Source: Medicago truncatula (taxonomy: Eukaryota > Streptophyta > Magnoliopsida > Fabales > Fabaceae). Taken from it: DNA of 64,000 nt. Position 1 is the first letter of the stretch, and every line of letters starts with the position of its first letter. Where the stretch lies: positions 33,794,091 through 33,858,090 of the forward strand of contig NC_053044.1 of NCBI RefSeq assembly GCF_003473485.1, in the 5' to 3' direction. Position numbers and translations under genes: made by a program. The notes beneath the pieces were generated by a model, which saw only the letters and a program-made list of their open reading frames with translations, did no database searches and was not told the DNA's origin. Positions 42,431-52,595 of the stretch are shown piece after piece.

Positions 42431-44980
42431 ATTAGGAGATTACAAGATTCTTTTGTAATTTCCTACACATTAAGTAGTGGAGTATAAATCCTCTCATAAA
42501 CAGTTGTAAATTAATAATTAATGTCATATAAATAACAGTTTTCCCCTTCCTCAAATTTTAAAAAGAGGCCTTTAGACCAATCATTTTATCGATTTAGGAT
42601 TTCTTATCTCACCTTTTCTCTTCTCGTGTACCCTGGTACATTCCGAGTTATATAATTCGGAGGGAGTAAAAATAGGTAAAATCCCTTTTTTTCGATTTTA
42701 AAATCCGAAAATTAGGGTCTGCGTGCAGTTAGAAGGTAAGAAAAGAAATTCCCTTATCAATTTGCTCTAGACTCGACAGAGACCCGTCCATCATTCACAT
42801 GGCCCGACATATTTGACTCATTCAAAGAGGGTCAAAGCTTCTTCCATAGTCCCATTTGAATTTAGCGATATAAAGATCAGCTTCACATCCAATAGTCCCA
42901 TTTGATGCTTGCCACATATTTCTATACTGCTACTGCTCCCATATACACAACCTTGCATCCACCTATTAAATTTTCTCCCATATACATATTTGTAGAATCT
43001 ATTAAATTTCATAAACATAAATCATGCATTGACAGGTTAAATATTCAAAGATAATTATTTTTTAAATTGACAAACATATGTCGTCTAATATAGAACACTC
43101 ACAATTGACAATGCAAACTAAATGAAAATAAGAAGATAAAATTGATAGAAGCAACTTACCAAGAGTAACAAACTGATTCTCACCATGTAAAAACACTTGC
43201 AAAACTCGAACAAAAAAATTTAACAAATTAAAGGAAGAAAAATTGTAAAAAGGTAAATTCTGCATTGTAGAACAAATATTTGTTCTATTTTACACCCCTG
43301 GGAGAGAGAGAGAGAGAGATAGAACCAAAATGAAACAGTGGAGAAAATTAATATTCAATCAATACCGACAAACATAATAAACCATAAGAAGAGAAAAAAA
43401 ACGCCATTATACTTTTTAGAACAAACAAACACAATTTTGGAGAAAAAAACTCTTAACTCAATTCAAAATCCAATAAAAAGAAGAGAAACATGAAGAAGAG
43501 AAAGGTAAATATAAGGTTTTGATGGAACGTGGGAAGAAGAAGAAAATTACAGGGTAAAAAAGAGAGAGCAAGAAGGTGAAGAGCTGAGGAGGCCAAGGTG
43601 TGAACAAATATTTAAAAACCCTAACTGGAAAGAAAATGGAAGGAGAATAAGAGATATTCAGCATCTGAAACTGAGAAAACAAATCTCTAGACTCAAAGAG
43701 TTGATTTCAAGACATAAGTTTTGTTTCCAATATGCATATGAAAAGATTTCTATAAAAAAATTGATAAGATTTATGTATAAATAAATATTGAAAAGATAAT
43801 ATCAATTTGCTTCTGTTACCAAAAAAAAGAAAAGATAAGTATCAATTTACAAAACTTGCTTTATATTTATAGATATTTCATGGCACACACTAGTTATACC
43901 GCATACCTCTAACTTGTACTACCATTACTTAGTCAAAGTGTTTGCAAGTATTACTATACTTCCATCAATATACAGTGAGGCATTGTTCATTCTGCGCAAC
44001 TTCTCTTTTGAACATTCTCTCTAATACTCACACTTTTTTATTAGTTTAAATCATTGTGAATATACATTTTGAAAATAAAACTCATAGAAAATGGTGGAAC
44101 ATGCATGAATTTCATACAATAAGAGATCGGATAATGTTTAAAAGTAACTGTTGCTAACATTTCTCAATCCCTTTTTATTGTAAAAATTAATCCCTTTTTC
44201 ATTTTTTTAGGGAAATTAATCCCCTTTTTATAAAAAGTTAGATTTGGGTTGCTACATTACTCTTACTCACATGCTTTCAATTAGCCTTGAAAAACAAAAT
44301 CCCTATATCTATAATTTATGTTATACATTTCCTCAAAAAAATAAATAATTTATGTTATACATAACGAAAATACATGGTGGAGTACTGGAGTAGTTTTTTA
44401 CTTTCAATTATATGTTTAAATAACGTTGAGTTGTCTATATCAATGTTATATTATTTGCGTCATTCAAAAATATCAGTTTTTACTCCTTATTCAAAAATAC
44501 AGACCATAATGTTTGTACTCCTCATTTTATTTGAGGGAGTTTCTACTCCTCATTTTTTTTTTTATTCGTTAATTATGAATGAAATATATTAATTTTACCT
44601 TTGCTCAAAAAAATAAATGTTTATTGATGATGGTCTCTAAAAAAAAGAAAAAAAAAGTCTATTGATGCTTACATTTCTTTTTTTTTTTCCTTTCATTTTT
44701 CATCTATTATTTATATATAAAATAACTTATGTATAACCAATTAATTTAAAAGCTCAATCTATTGCAAACCTCAAACTTAAATGACTATAATACAAAGCAA
44801 ACATATAAATAGGCTTTTAAACTACACCAAATCTTTAAATAAAGCAGGTTAGATTCAAAAAAATGGGTCTATAAAAGACCATAAATCAGACTCAAACTTG
44901 TAAAAAATTTCATAGACCAAACTTAAATCTATCAAAGCATACTTGATCTATTCCCGACCTAATGCGATTCATGTCGAGAC
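42431..44980. other. Gene-poor stretch
   Basis: No convincing gene. A short minus-strand GTMEEALTLFE near 42822-42855 resembles a pentatricopeptide repeat but stands alone. A GGAGGGAGTA MITE-like end lies near 42660 and a short GA run at 43300-43318. The rest is AT-rich. Confidence 0.4.
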
Positions 44981-45050
44981 TAGGCACACTGTTTCTACTT
45001 TAAAATCATAAAATAATAAATAAAATAAAGCATGAAAAGAAAAAGAGACA

Positions 45051-45186
45051 ACACGTGTCAAACAGCCAATGTAAGCAATGACACCTGCACCAATAATACT
45101 TAAAGCTACAGACACGTAGCAGTAACACATCACCGAACCCATCCAGCACTGTTCACGAAAACGAAACCAACCAAACATTATAAAAA
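45051..45186 (+). promoter_or_regulatory. Promoter of small gene 1 with G-box and TATA box
   Basis: ACACGTGTC (G-box/ABRE-like core CACGTG at 45052-45057), CACGTAGCAG near 45115 and a TATA box ATTATAAAAA at 45177-45186. The ATG is about 100 bp downstream. The region aligns with 49681-49805 upstream of the second copy. Confidence 0.65.
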
Positions 45187-45279
45187 GGTTCAATTCACAA
45201 AACAAACTTCAACAACAAATTAAGCATCAAACAAAAACAAAATCACTACTAGCTCATTTGATTTTTATTGAAACTGAAG

Positions 45280-45510
45280 ATGGTTGGAGTAGGAGTTCCA
45301 ATATGCGTGCAGTGTGGCACAAGAAGCAACCCTTGCCGGTGTAAGGTGGTGGGACCAACGCTCGGGTTTGTGGCGTTTGTCGCGGCAGCGGTGGTGGAGT
45401 GGCCGGTTGGGGCCCTTGTTTATATCTTTAAGCATAAGAAGGGTCGCAGAATCATGGGTCATCCTGCCACTGTTGTATACCCAAAAGTCAACAGAGCCAT
45501 CCCCATATGA
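45280..45510 (+). CDS. Small conserved plant protein of unknown function, copy 1 (76 aa)
   Basis: Starts at ATG 45280 (MVGVGVPICVQCG); the upstream in-frame TTG at 45268 is not a start. Residues 9-21 hold CVQCGTRSNPCRC, a CxxC plus CxC arrangement that could bind a metal. Next is a hydrophobic segment (GFVAFVAAAVVEWPVGALVY) that may be a single membrane span, then a basic FKHKKGRR and a conserved end HPATVVYPKVNRAIPI. I recall similar short proteins in other plants but no function or name. A near-identical copy lies at 49914-50144 with matching promoter and 3' flank. Confidence 0.78.
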   Translation: MVGVGVPICVQCGTRSNPCRCKVVGPTLGFVAFVAAAVVEWPVGALVYIFKHKKGRRIMGHPATVVYPKVNRAIPI

Positions 45511-46086
45511 TTAACTTCATTCTATAAATTAGTTGTATTTATTTTGTCTTTTAACCCAATTTCCCATTTCATGTTATAAAATGTATCCCTCAAAAAAAAA
45601 AAAAAAATTATAAAATGTACTACTCCATATAGTTCCGATGCACGAGTATCATAATGTGGGTACATATGTATTTTGTTTAGTTTGCTGTTTTAGATGCATG
45701 ATAAACTAAGTAATCAAACTAGAACTTTTTTTTGCTTCGTGTTATTTGATATTTGTATTGCAAGTTATGAATGGACTTTGTTGTTTGCCTATATATCTTT
45801 TCATTTAAAAAAAACACTAGATGTTGGATAGTCAATAACATTGCTAATAAACTAAATGATTGAATTTAATCTAATAGATCAAATTCATATTTAAATTTTA
45901 AATATGAGCGTAATACTTCTGGTGGCGTTATTTTGTGGGAAGGAAGAAGAAGGGTTAATTGACACATGACTCATTTACAATATGTTTTAATGGTTGCCAT
46001 TTATTCTTAAATCTTTCTATTTTTACATACAAATGTCGTTCTCGCTCGGTTTTTGAAAGAGGCTCGTTCTTTTTGCCTTAAGATTT

Positions 46087-47077
46087 GGTGCTAGTCACAC
46101 CCAAAAAAAATAAGTTACACCTAAATTTATTTAAAATTTTACAATAATACCAAAATTGTCCTCTTCATGTAAATTTTTAAAAATCCATCTTTTATGATCA
46201 TTTTGAACCCTTACCCCCTTTCATCCACAAATCACCATAGATATGTAACCAATATCTGAATCAACATCTTTGTTATTGATCTGTACTATATTCATAAAGG
46301 TTAGTGAATTTCATAAATTTCATTTTCGATGAGTTTCTATTTGTTTATTATTTGTTTTGGTATGAGATATACCTGTCAATTTGATTTTATGTGAGAGGTT
46401 GGTGTAAATTAAGTTTACGTGTATGTATATAAAAGGGGTTAGTGTAGTTTACGTATGTAGATTAATGTAAATTCAAGTTTACGTATGTTCAATTTAGGTT
46501 AATGTAAATTAAGTTTACTTACGTTCAATCTAGGTTAATGTAAATTAAGTTTACTTATGTTCAATTTAGGTTAATGTAAATTTAGTTTACGTATGTATAT
46601 AAGAGGTTATTGTAAATTCAGTTTATTTACGTTCAATCTAGGTTAATGTAAATTAAGTTTACTTACGTTCAATTTAGGTTAATGTAAATTAAGTTTACTT
46701 ATGTTCAATTAAGTTTGTAAATTTAGTTTACATACGTTCAATCTAGGTTAATGTAAATTAAGTTTACTTATGTTCAATTTAGGTTAATGTAAATTAAGTT
46801 TACTTATGTTCAATCTAGGTTAATGTAAATTCACTTTACTTACGTTCAATCTAGGTTAATGTAAATTAAGTTTGTAAATTCAATTTACTTACGTTCAATC
46901 TAGGTTAATGTAAATTAAGTTTACTTATGTTCAATTTAGGTTAAGGTAAATTAAGTTTACTTATGTTCAATTTACGTTAATGTAAATTTAGTTAATTTAA
47001 AATTTTTAATTTAGTTAAAGGGTATATTAGTCATTCTGGGGTGTAACATGTTTTTTTTTTTTGGTGTGACTAGCACC
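46087..47077. mobile_element. TIR element carrying a minisatellite
   Basis: GGTGCTAGTCACACCC at 46087 followed by an A-run and GTTACACC pairs with GGTGTAACATG, a T-run and GGTGTGACTAGCACC ending 47077. The inverted ends are about 38 bp. Most of the interior is the 36-bp tandem repeat at 46399-46990. There is no coding sequence. CTTAA occurs near both outer edges but a target duplication is not certain. Confidence 0.75.
46399..46990. repeat. 36-bp minisatellite, about 15 units, each with a small palindrome
   Basis: The unit GGTTAATGTAAATTAAGTTT + ACTTACGTTCAATCTA repeats with scattered changes. Two units are shortened to GTTTGTAAATT (near 46710 and 46870). The core GTAAATTAAGTTTAC is an imperfect inverted repeat in every unit. 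Confidence 0.9.
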
Positions 47078-47329
47078 AGTCTTGGCTTAAATGCTATTTT
47101 GGTTCTTTAAATATTTAATTGGTATTGCTTTGGTCTCTTAACTAGAAATAATTGTTTAAGTACTTTAATTTTTTTTAGTCTCGTTTTGGTCCCTTCTGTT
47201 AGGTTTCCGTTAGGTTTAATAAAAAAAACGTTAAGTGTGAACGTATCACCTTGTCATTGGTTCTGAGAATTTTTTATTTACAATTTTTTTTTTATAAAAT
47301 AAATATTTTTAAATATTTTTTTAATATAT

Positions 47330-47935
47330 ATTCCCTCTGTCCTAATTTATAAGCAAAAAACACTAATTCATATTTATTAAAAAAACTAACACTTAGTGAT
47401 TCGAGGTATAATTTTTTGTGTTCTCCTTGGAATAAGTTTCATGGAAAAATGTAAAAATAATTTTCATTGGTTAAAAATTATGGAGAAAATAAAAAGGAGA
47501 ACAAATTGAATGCAATTTGCATTTAATTTTACATTGGAAAAGATGATTTTTTTGAAAAAACATAATAATAGCATAAAAGTTGGTATTTTTTGCTTATATT
47601 TTGAGACAAAGAATATTACTCCCTCCGTCCCAAATTGTATGTCACTTTAGAAAAAATATTTGTCCCAAATTGTATGTCGCTTTACAATACCAATGAAAAA
47701 TTAATGTTACTTTTCCTATTATATCCTTAACTATTTATTACTCTCTTCTTTCAATTCCTTCATTTATCTTTCTCATATCATTTATTGAGGACAATTTTGT
47801 AAAACAACTCATAATATCTATTTCCCACACAATATTAATTACATTTTTTAATATGTGTGAAATGTCCAAAACGTCATACAATTTAGGACGGAGAGAGTGT
47901 ATTTTTTTTGCTTATATTTTAGGACCGAGGGAGTA
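47330..47935. mobile_element. Stowaway-like MITE, outer
   Basis: TTCCCTCTGTCCTAATTTAT + AAGCAAAAAA at 47331 pairs with TTTTTTGCTTATATTTTAGG + ACCGAGGGAG ending 47934, with TA on each side. It is split by the inner MITE 47619-47899. Confidence 0.78.
47619..47899. mobile_element. Stowaway-like MITE, inner
   Basis: CTCCCTCCGTCCCAAATTGT at 47619 pairs with ACAATTTAGGACGGAGAGAG ending about 47897. It sits within the outer MITE, making three levels of nesting. Confidence 0.8.
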
Positions 47936-48272
47936 TATATTTTATTTTTTTATAAAAAATTCTCAGAACCATTGACAAGGTGACACATGTTAATTCTGGG
48001 ACACGTGTCACTTTGCCATTGACTTTGGGATTTTTTTTAAAAATATATTATTATTTTTTTATAAAAAAAAGTTGTAAAAAAACAGAATCAATGACAAGAT
48101 GACACGTGTCCAGGTGTTAACTTTTTTGTAAACCCTAACGGAAACCTAACAGAAGAGACCAAAACGAGACTAAAAAAACTTAAAGTACTGAAACAATTTT
48201 TGTTTTAGTTAAAGGACTAAAATGATACCAATTAAATACTTAAGGGACCAAAAGAGCATTTAAGTCTTTTTT

Positions 48273-48372
48273 TCTGTCAAATAGCATAGTGGCTAGAACT
48301 CACACAATTTAATTGTGGAGGATTGGAGTGTCCAGGACTTAAACCTCGGCTCCTGAGCTATGCTCACAGAAA
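48273..48372 (+). mobile_element. tRNA-related SINE, family 2
   Basis: TAGCATAGTGGCTAGAA (box A-like, 48282-48298) and a degenerate GGACTTAAACCTC (box B-like, near 48335), then GAGCTATGCTCACAGAAATGG. Two reversed relatives lie at 48735-48868 and 62905-63000. Confidence 0.6.
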
Positions 48373-48672
48373 TGGCTTGCTTAATTAAGTGAAATCAAGG
48401 AAAACAAATGTTAGGTATCAAGCAGTTGTGCATTTTATTTATTTTTTAAAATAATGTGAAATTGACAAAATTATACTTTAATTTCAAGTGAATTAAAATG
48501 GTTCCTTCAACACAAAAAGACTTAAAATGGTGAAAATACATTTTTTTTTTGTCAAAATAAAGTTAGATTTATAAACTTACTCCTTTATATCTTTTATGAA
48601 AATACAATTTTTGATCAAAATGAGAATAGACTTCTTAATTTACTGCTTTATATTTTTTATTGGAGTAATTTG

Positions 48673-48678
<6 letters not shown>

Positions 48679-48728
<50 letters not shown>

Positions 48729-48731
48729 GTA
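48679..48731. repeat. AT then GTAT microsatellite
   Basis: About eighteen AT units run directly into three to four GTAT units. Confidence 0.95.
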
Positions 48732-48734
48732 TGA

Positions 48735-48868
48735 GTTAAATCCCTGTAAGTATAACTTAGCTGACAGAGATATGCATTGTTATATATAGGGGTCGGGATT
48801 TGATCTCAAACATCTCGATTATTTTCCTTGAAAAAAATGAATTTTAGTCACTAAACTACTTGATAAAA
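48735..48868 (-). mobile_element. tRNA-related SINE, family 2, reversed copy
   Basis: On the minus strand: a box A-like TAGTTTAGTGACTAAAA near 48860-48844 and a box B-like GATCAAATCCCGACC near 48804-48790, ending CAGCTAAGTTATACTTACAG. Confidence 0.6.
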
Positions 48869-48871
48869 AAA

Positions 48872-49620
48872 ATCCAAATAAAAATTATAACAAATTGTCT
48901 GGGTTAAAGTTGTAGAAAATAATGTCGGTGTTAATATGATGATATTAAAAATATAAAGTCAACTACTTTATTTTAGGAGAAAATATAAGAGTAAAATTCT
49001 TTATTTATTTTTCTTTGTTTATTCTATATGTTCATGACATCTTTATTGAGGAATATGTCACAATTCTTAACGAATGACCAACACTTCATTCGGACGAGTT
49101 TGCATCAACATCCACCGTCATGTGATTCATTTTTGGTGTTTAATGGAAAATTTTATTTTGAACAAAACATAGAATTAGATGAGATTTAAGGTTTTAAAGA
49201 TTTGAGAATTAAATTCGTGATTTAGTAATTTAAGATTCAATTTGGGATATTGATTTTTGGTTGGGAGGTCAAAGTGACACTTTTCTACTTTCACATTTAG
49301 TTTTTGTTACATCTCATGCACCTTGTCAGCACAACATTTGACACTTCATCAGTTAACAAAAATTTTTAACGCCAAAGACTAAATTAATAACGGAAATGCA
49401 CATTTAGAGACTACTTTATATTTAACATTGAATCAGAAATTATTATAAAAGTATGATGCAGAATCAGATGCTAAAGTGACTATTTACGATTTTTTTTAAC
49501 CCACTCCTACAAAAATGGAAGAAGGGTGTAATTTTTTTTTTTTTTGAAGGAAATGGGGGTAAATCTTTATCTTGCTTTTTAAAGAAAGTATTTTTAATGG
49601 ATTAGTGCAAATTCAACTTG
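48872..49620. other. Gene-free stretch between repeats and small gene 2
   Basis: AT-rich with no recognisable gene. 49250-49400 has GACATTTG/CAGTTAACAAAAATT-like motifs reminiscent of foldback arms, but no partner was found. Confidence 0.35.
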
Positions 49621-49680
49621 AGACTTGGCAACATGCGATGGATACATCATAAAATAAAGCAAGGAATAAAAAGAGACAAG

Positions 49681-49805
49681 ACACATGTCAAACTGCCAAA
49701 GCAAGTAAGACACTTGCACCAATAATACTTAAGCTGCAAACACGTAGCAGTAACACATCACCACACAATCCAGCACTGTTCACGATAACCAAACATTATA
49801 AAAGG
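49681..49805 (+). promoter_or_regulatory. Promoter of small gene 2, G-box altered
   Basis: Aligned with 45051-45186. The site reads ACACATGTC (CACATG at 49682-49687), so the ACGT core is missing, while CACGTAGCAG (49741) and the TATA box ATTATAAAAG (49796-49805) are kept. Confidence 0.65.
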
Positions 49806-49913
49806 AGCAACAAAGTTCAATTCAATTAGTATACTTCAAACAACAAGAACAACAAATCAATCATCAAACAAAATTACAAGCTCTAGCTAAATTTATTTTG
49901 CTTGAAATTAAAG

Positions 49914-50144
49914 ATGGTTAGAAGAGGGGTTCCTCTTTGCGTGCAGTGTGGCACAAGAAGCAACCCGTGCCGGTGTAAGGTGGTGGGGCCAACGATCGGA
50001 TTCGTGGCGTTTGTCGTGGCGGGGGTGGTGGAATGGCCGGTTGGGGCTCTTGTTTATATCTTTAAGCATAGGAAGGGTCGCAGAATCATGGGTCATCCTG
50101 CCACCGTTGTATACCCAAAAGTCACCAGAGCCATCCCCATATGA
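49914..50144 (+). CDS. Small conserved plant protein of unknown function, copy 2 (76 aa)
   Basis: Starts at ATG 49914 (MVRRGVPLCVQCG). It has the same architecture as the copy at 45280-45510: CVQCGTRSNPCRC, hydrophobic segment (GFVAFVVAGVVEWPVGALVY), basic FKHRKGRR, conserved end HPATVVYPKVTRAIPI. Differences are few and conservative, and no stop or frameshift is present, so both copies look maintained. Homology extends roughly from 49630 to 50450, against 44990 to 45800 for copy 1. Function unknown; a small membrane-associated or metal-binding protein is only a guess. Confidence 0.78.
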   Translation: MVRRGVPLCVQCGTRSNPCRCKVVGPTIGFVAFVVAGVVEWPVGALVYIFKHRKGRRIMGHPATVVYPKVTRAIPI

Positions 50145-50710
50145 TTAACTTCATTCTATAAATTAGTTGTATTTATTTTTGTCTTGTTATCCAATTTCCC
50201 ATTTCATGTTATAATATTATGTACTCCATCCATATAGTTTTGATGTACGAGCATCATAATGTGTGGGAACATATATATTTTGTTTAGTTTGCTGTTTTAG
50301 ATGTATGATAAACTAATCAATCAAACTAAGCTTTTTTTTTTTTTTTTTTTTTTTGTTTTTTTGTTTTTTGCTTCGTGTTATTTGATATTTATATTTCAAG
50401 TTATGAGTTATGAATGGACATTGTTGTTTGGCTATATATCTGTTCATATAAAAATAGTGGGTATCCAATAATTTAACTTAGGATATAAGGAAACTAAAAA
50501 GTGGAAATTTTAAATAAAAAGAACACTTTTTAAGCTTTAGATTTTTTCTAGATTACCCTATCTTGTTTAGAAGGTATTTATCCCTTAATGATATCAACCA
50601 ATTAAAATGTAATATATATTGACAACTTTAAATGTCATAAATGAGTCAATTTTTTCTAAAAAAAAAATCAATTTTAATCATAAGGTAACTTTTAATACTT
50701 TTAAATTTTA

Positions 50711-51621
50711 TTAAATTATAGACACGATTCCATTAGAGGTCATTTATCTTATTTATTTGTAATACTTTGGTCCTTTTATTTTTTTTCCGTTTAGGTCTTT
50801 TATCTCTCATAAAAGCACATATACATCCTTTTTCTCAATTTTTTATTAAAATAATACATAATGTTATTTTTTAAATATATTTTTATTAAAAATGAAAAAA
50901 TTCAGAATTATAATGAAGATGTTCATCATCTTCAATGAATCAAAAAAATTTCTACACAAATATATCTCAAAATATCATGAATTAATGTTATGTTCATCTC
51001 AAATCTTCTTTTAAACACAAAAATCAAAACCCTATGGAGAAAGAGATTTAGTTTCATCACAAAAAAAAAAGAGATTTAGTTATATAAATTGTCACACCGT
51101 ATATTATTATTATTATTTTCTAAAACTCAATATTCAAATCCGACATAAAAATATCCCCAAAATTGAGAGCAGCTTTGCACATCAATTTTGTTGTTTTCAG
51201 AACAATCTTAACTTTCGTAAAGCCTAACCCTTCAGCCGGTGACTAAGCCTCTACCATCCGACTAGCAACAATTGTGAAATTAAGGTTTTGAATTTTGTGT
51301 TTAAAAGAAGATTTGAGGTGAATATAACATTAATTCACGATATTTGGAGATATATTTTAGTAGATTTTTTTTATTATTTAAAGAAGATGATGAAGATTCA
51401 AAGGAAGAAGATGAAGATGATGAACATCTTCATCATATTTCTGAATTTTTTTCATTTTTAAAAATATATTTTTAAAAATAAAATTATGTATTTTTTAATA
51501 AAAAAATGAGGAAAAATATGTATATGTAAAGGACCTAAACGGAAAAAAATAAAGATAAAGGATCAAAGTGTTACAAATAAATAAGATAAAGGACCCCTAA
51601 TGTAATATTGACTTAATTATA
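50711..51621. mobile_element. Mutator-like TIR element inserted in the foldback arm
   Basis: Element about 50721-51612 with long TIRs: GGTCATTTATCTTATTTATT + TGTAATACTTTGGTCC at the left against AAATAAATAAGATAAAGGAC + CCC at the right, and internal TGAAGATGTTCATCATC / GATGAACATCTTCATCA. Flanks TAAATTATA (50712-50720) and TTAATTATA (51613-51621) form a 9-bp target duplication with one mismatch. It is non-coding. Confidence 0.75.
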
Positions 51622-51870
51622 TTTAGGTGTTCAATCTTAATTAATCTACACTACATGACTGGCTTAGAACAATTAAAATTTTACATCAAATTTCTTTCAT
51701 CTGAATGTCCTTACATTTATCAGTTACATTCATAACATTTATTCTTCCCATTTTGATTGTTCAATTTTGTCGTTCCAAACTACCGTATTTTTTAATTTTC
51801 GTGAGAATCGTCGTCGTTTGTTTGATTCCAAATATCGTGAGAATTGTCGTTATTTCCAGTACCACGTCAA

Positions 51871-52023
51871 GTATGGTGATTTGATTTTTCTTTTTGATTT
51901 GATTTTTTTTTTGATTGTGAGGTAGTTAATTATAACAACTGAGTAAGTCATCTTTATAGTATGGTGATTTGATTTTCTTTGGTTGTGAGGTAGTTAATTA
52001 TAACAACTGAGTAAGTCATCTGT
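51871..52023. repeat. Tandem duplication inside the foldback loop
   Basis: GTATGGTGATTTGATTTT .. TTGTGAGGTAGTTAATTATA + ACAACTGAGTAAGTCATCT occurs at 51871-51958 and again at 51959-52023. The second copy lacks a T-rich stretch. Confidence 0.88.
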
Positions 52024-52595
52024 TGTACTTTGAGGACTGCGAGCAAGTGTTGCTGCTGTGATGTTGTGGGAGTTTGCTAGCATTTTTTTTGGTTGCTGCT
52101 GAAGTGGTTATGTGATGATGCTTTTGTTCTTTTATTTGGACTCAAAGGCTTTGGCTGATAGTGAAGCAGGTCTATACGTGTTAACAAATTTTATTAGGTT
52201 GGCTACTTAAATAAAAAAAGTCACGATACCTGATGCGGTTCTAGAAACAATGACAATTCACACTATAATTGGAAATTGCGGTAGTTTGGAATGACAAAAT
52301 TGAACAATCAAAATGCGAAAAAAAAATGAAAAAAAAACAATAATTGATCAATATGGAAGAATAAAGAAGAAGAAATTTGAATGAAGGAGATGTTTTTGTT
52401 CTCACGCTCGGGGTTTTAGAATAGAAGACATTTTATGAATGTAATTGATGAATCTAAGGACATCCAGATGAAAAAAATTTGATGTAAAATTTTATTTGTT
52501 ATAAGTCTTATAGTGCAAATTAATTAAGATTGAACATCTTAATATAATTAAATAAAAATTAAAAGTATTAAAAGTTATCTTATGATTAAGATTAA

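Larger units (their letters stand above)
47086..48264. mobile_element. Long-arm foldback element, host of nested MITEs
   Basis: The left arm (CTTAAATGCTATTTTGGTTC .. AGTCTCGTTTTGGTCCCTTC .. GTTAGGTTTCCGTTAGG, 47086-47220) is inverted in the right arm (CCTAACGGAAACCTAACAGA .. GACCAAAACGAGACT .. GGGACCAAAAGAGCATTTAAG, 48127-48264). Further inside, TCATTGGTTCTGAGAATTTT pairs with AAAATTCTCAGAACCATTGA. The centre is filled by a Stowaway MITE with another inside. Probably Mutator-like, non-coding. Confidence 0.8.
50672..52595. mobile_element. Large foldback element, left arm interrupted
   Basis: TTAATCATAAGGTAACTTTT + AATACTTTTAAATTTTATT (50672-50715), then 51613-51800 (TTAATTATATTTAGGTGTTC, TTTTACATCAAATTTCTTTC, TTTGTCGTTCCAAACTACCG) are the inverse of 52275-52590 (CGGTAGTTTGGAATGACAAA, AAAATTTGATGTAAAATTTT, AAAAGTTATCTTATGATTAA). 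Arms exceed 250 bp; the left one is cut by 50721-51612. Confidence 0.78.

Noticed and set aside
42822..43018. Pentatricopeptide repeat gene on the minus strand
   Set aside because: Only GTMEEALTLFE resembles a repeat; no neighbouring repeats or exon signals were found.
46399..46990. A CRISPR-like array
   Set aside because: Whole 36-bp units repeat with no unique spacers, no cas genes are near and the setting is a plant nuclear genome; it is a minisatellite.
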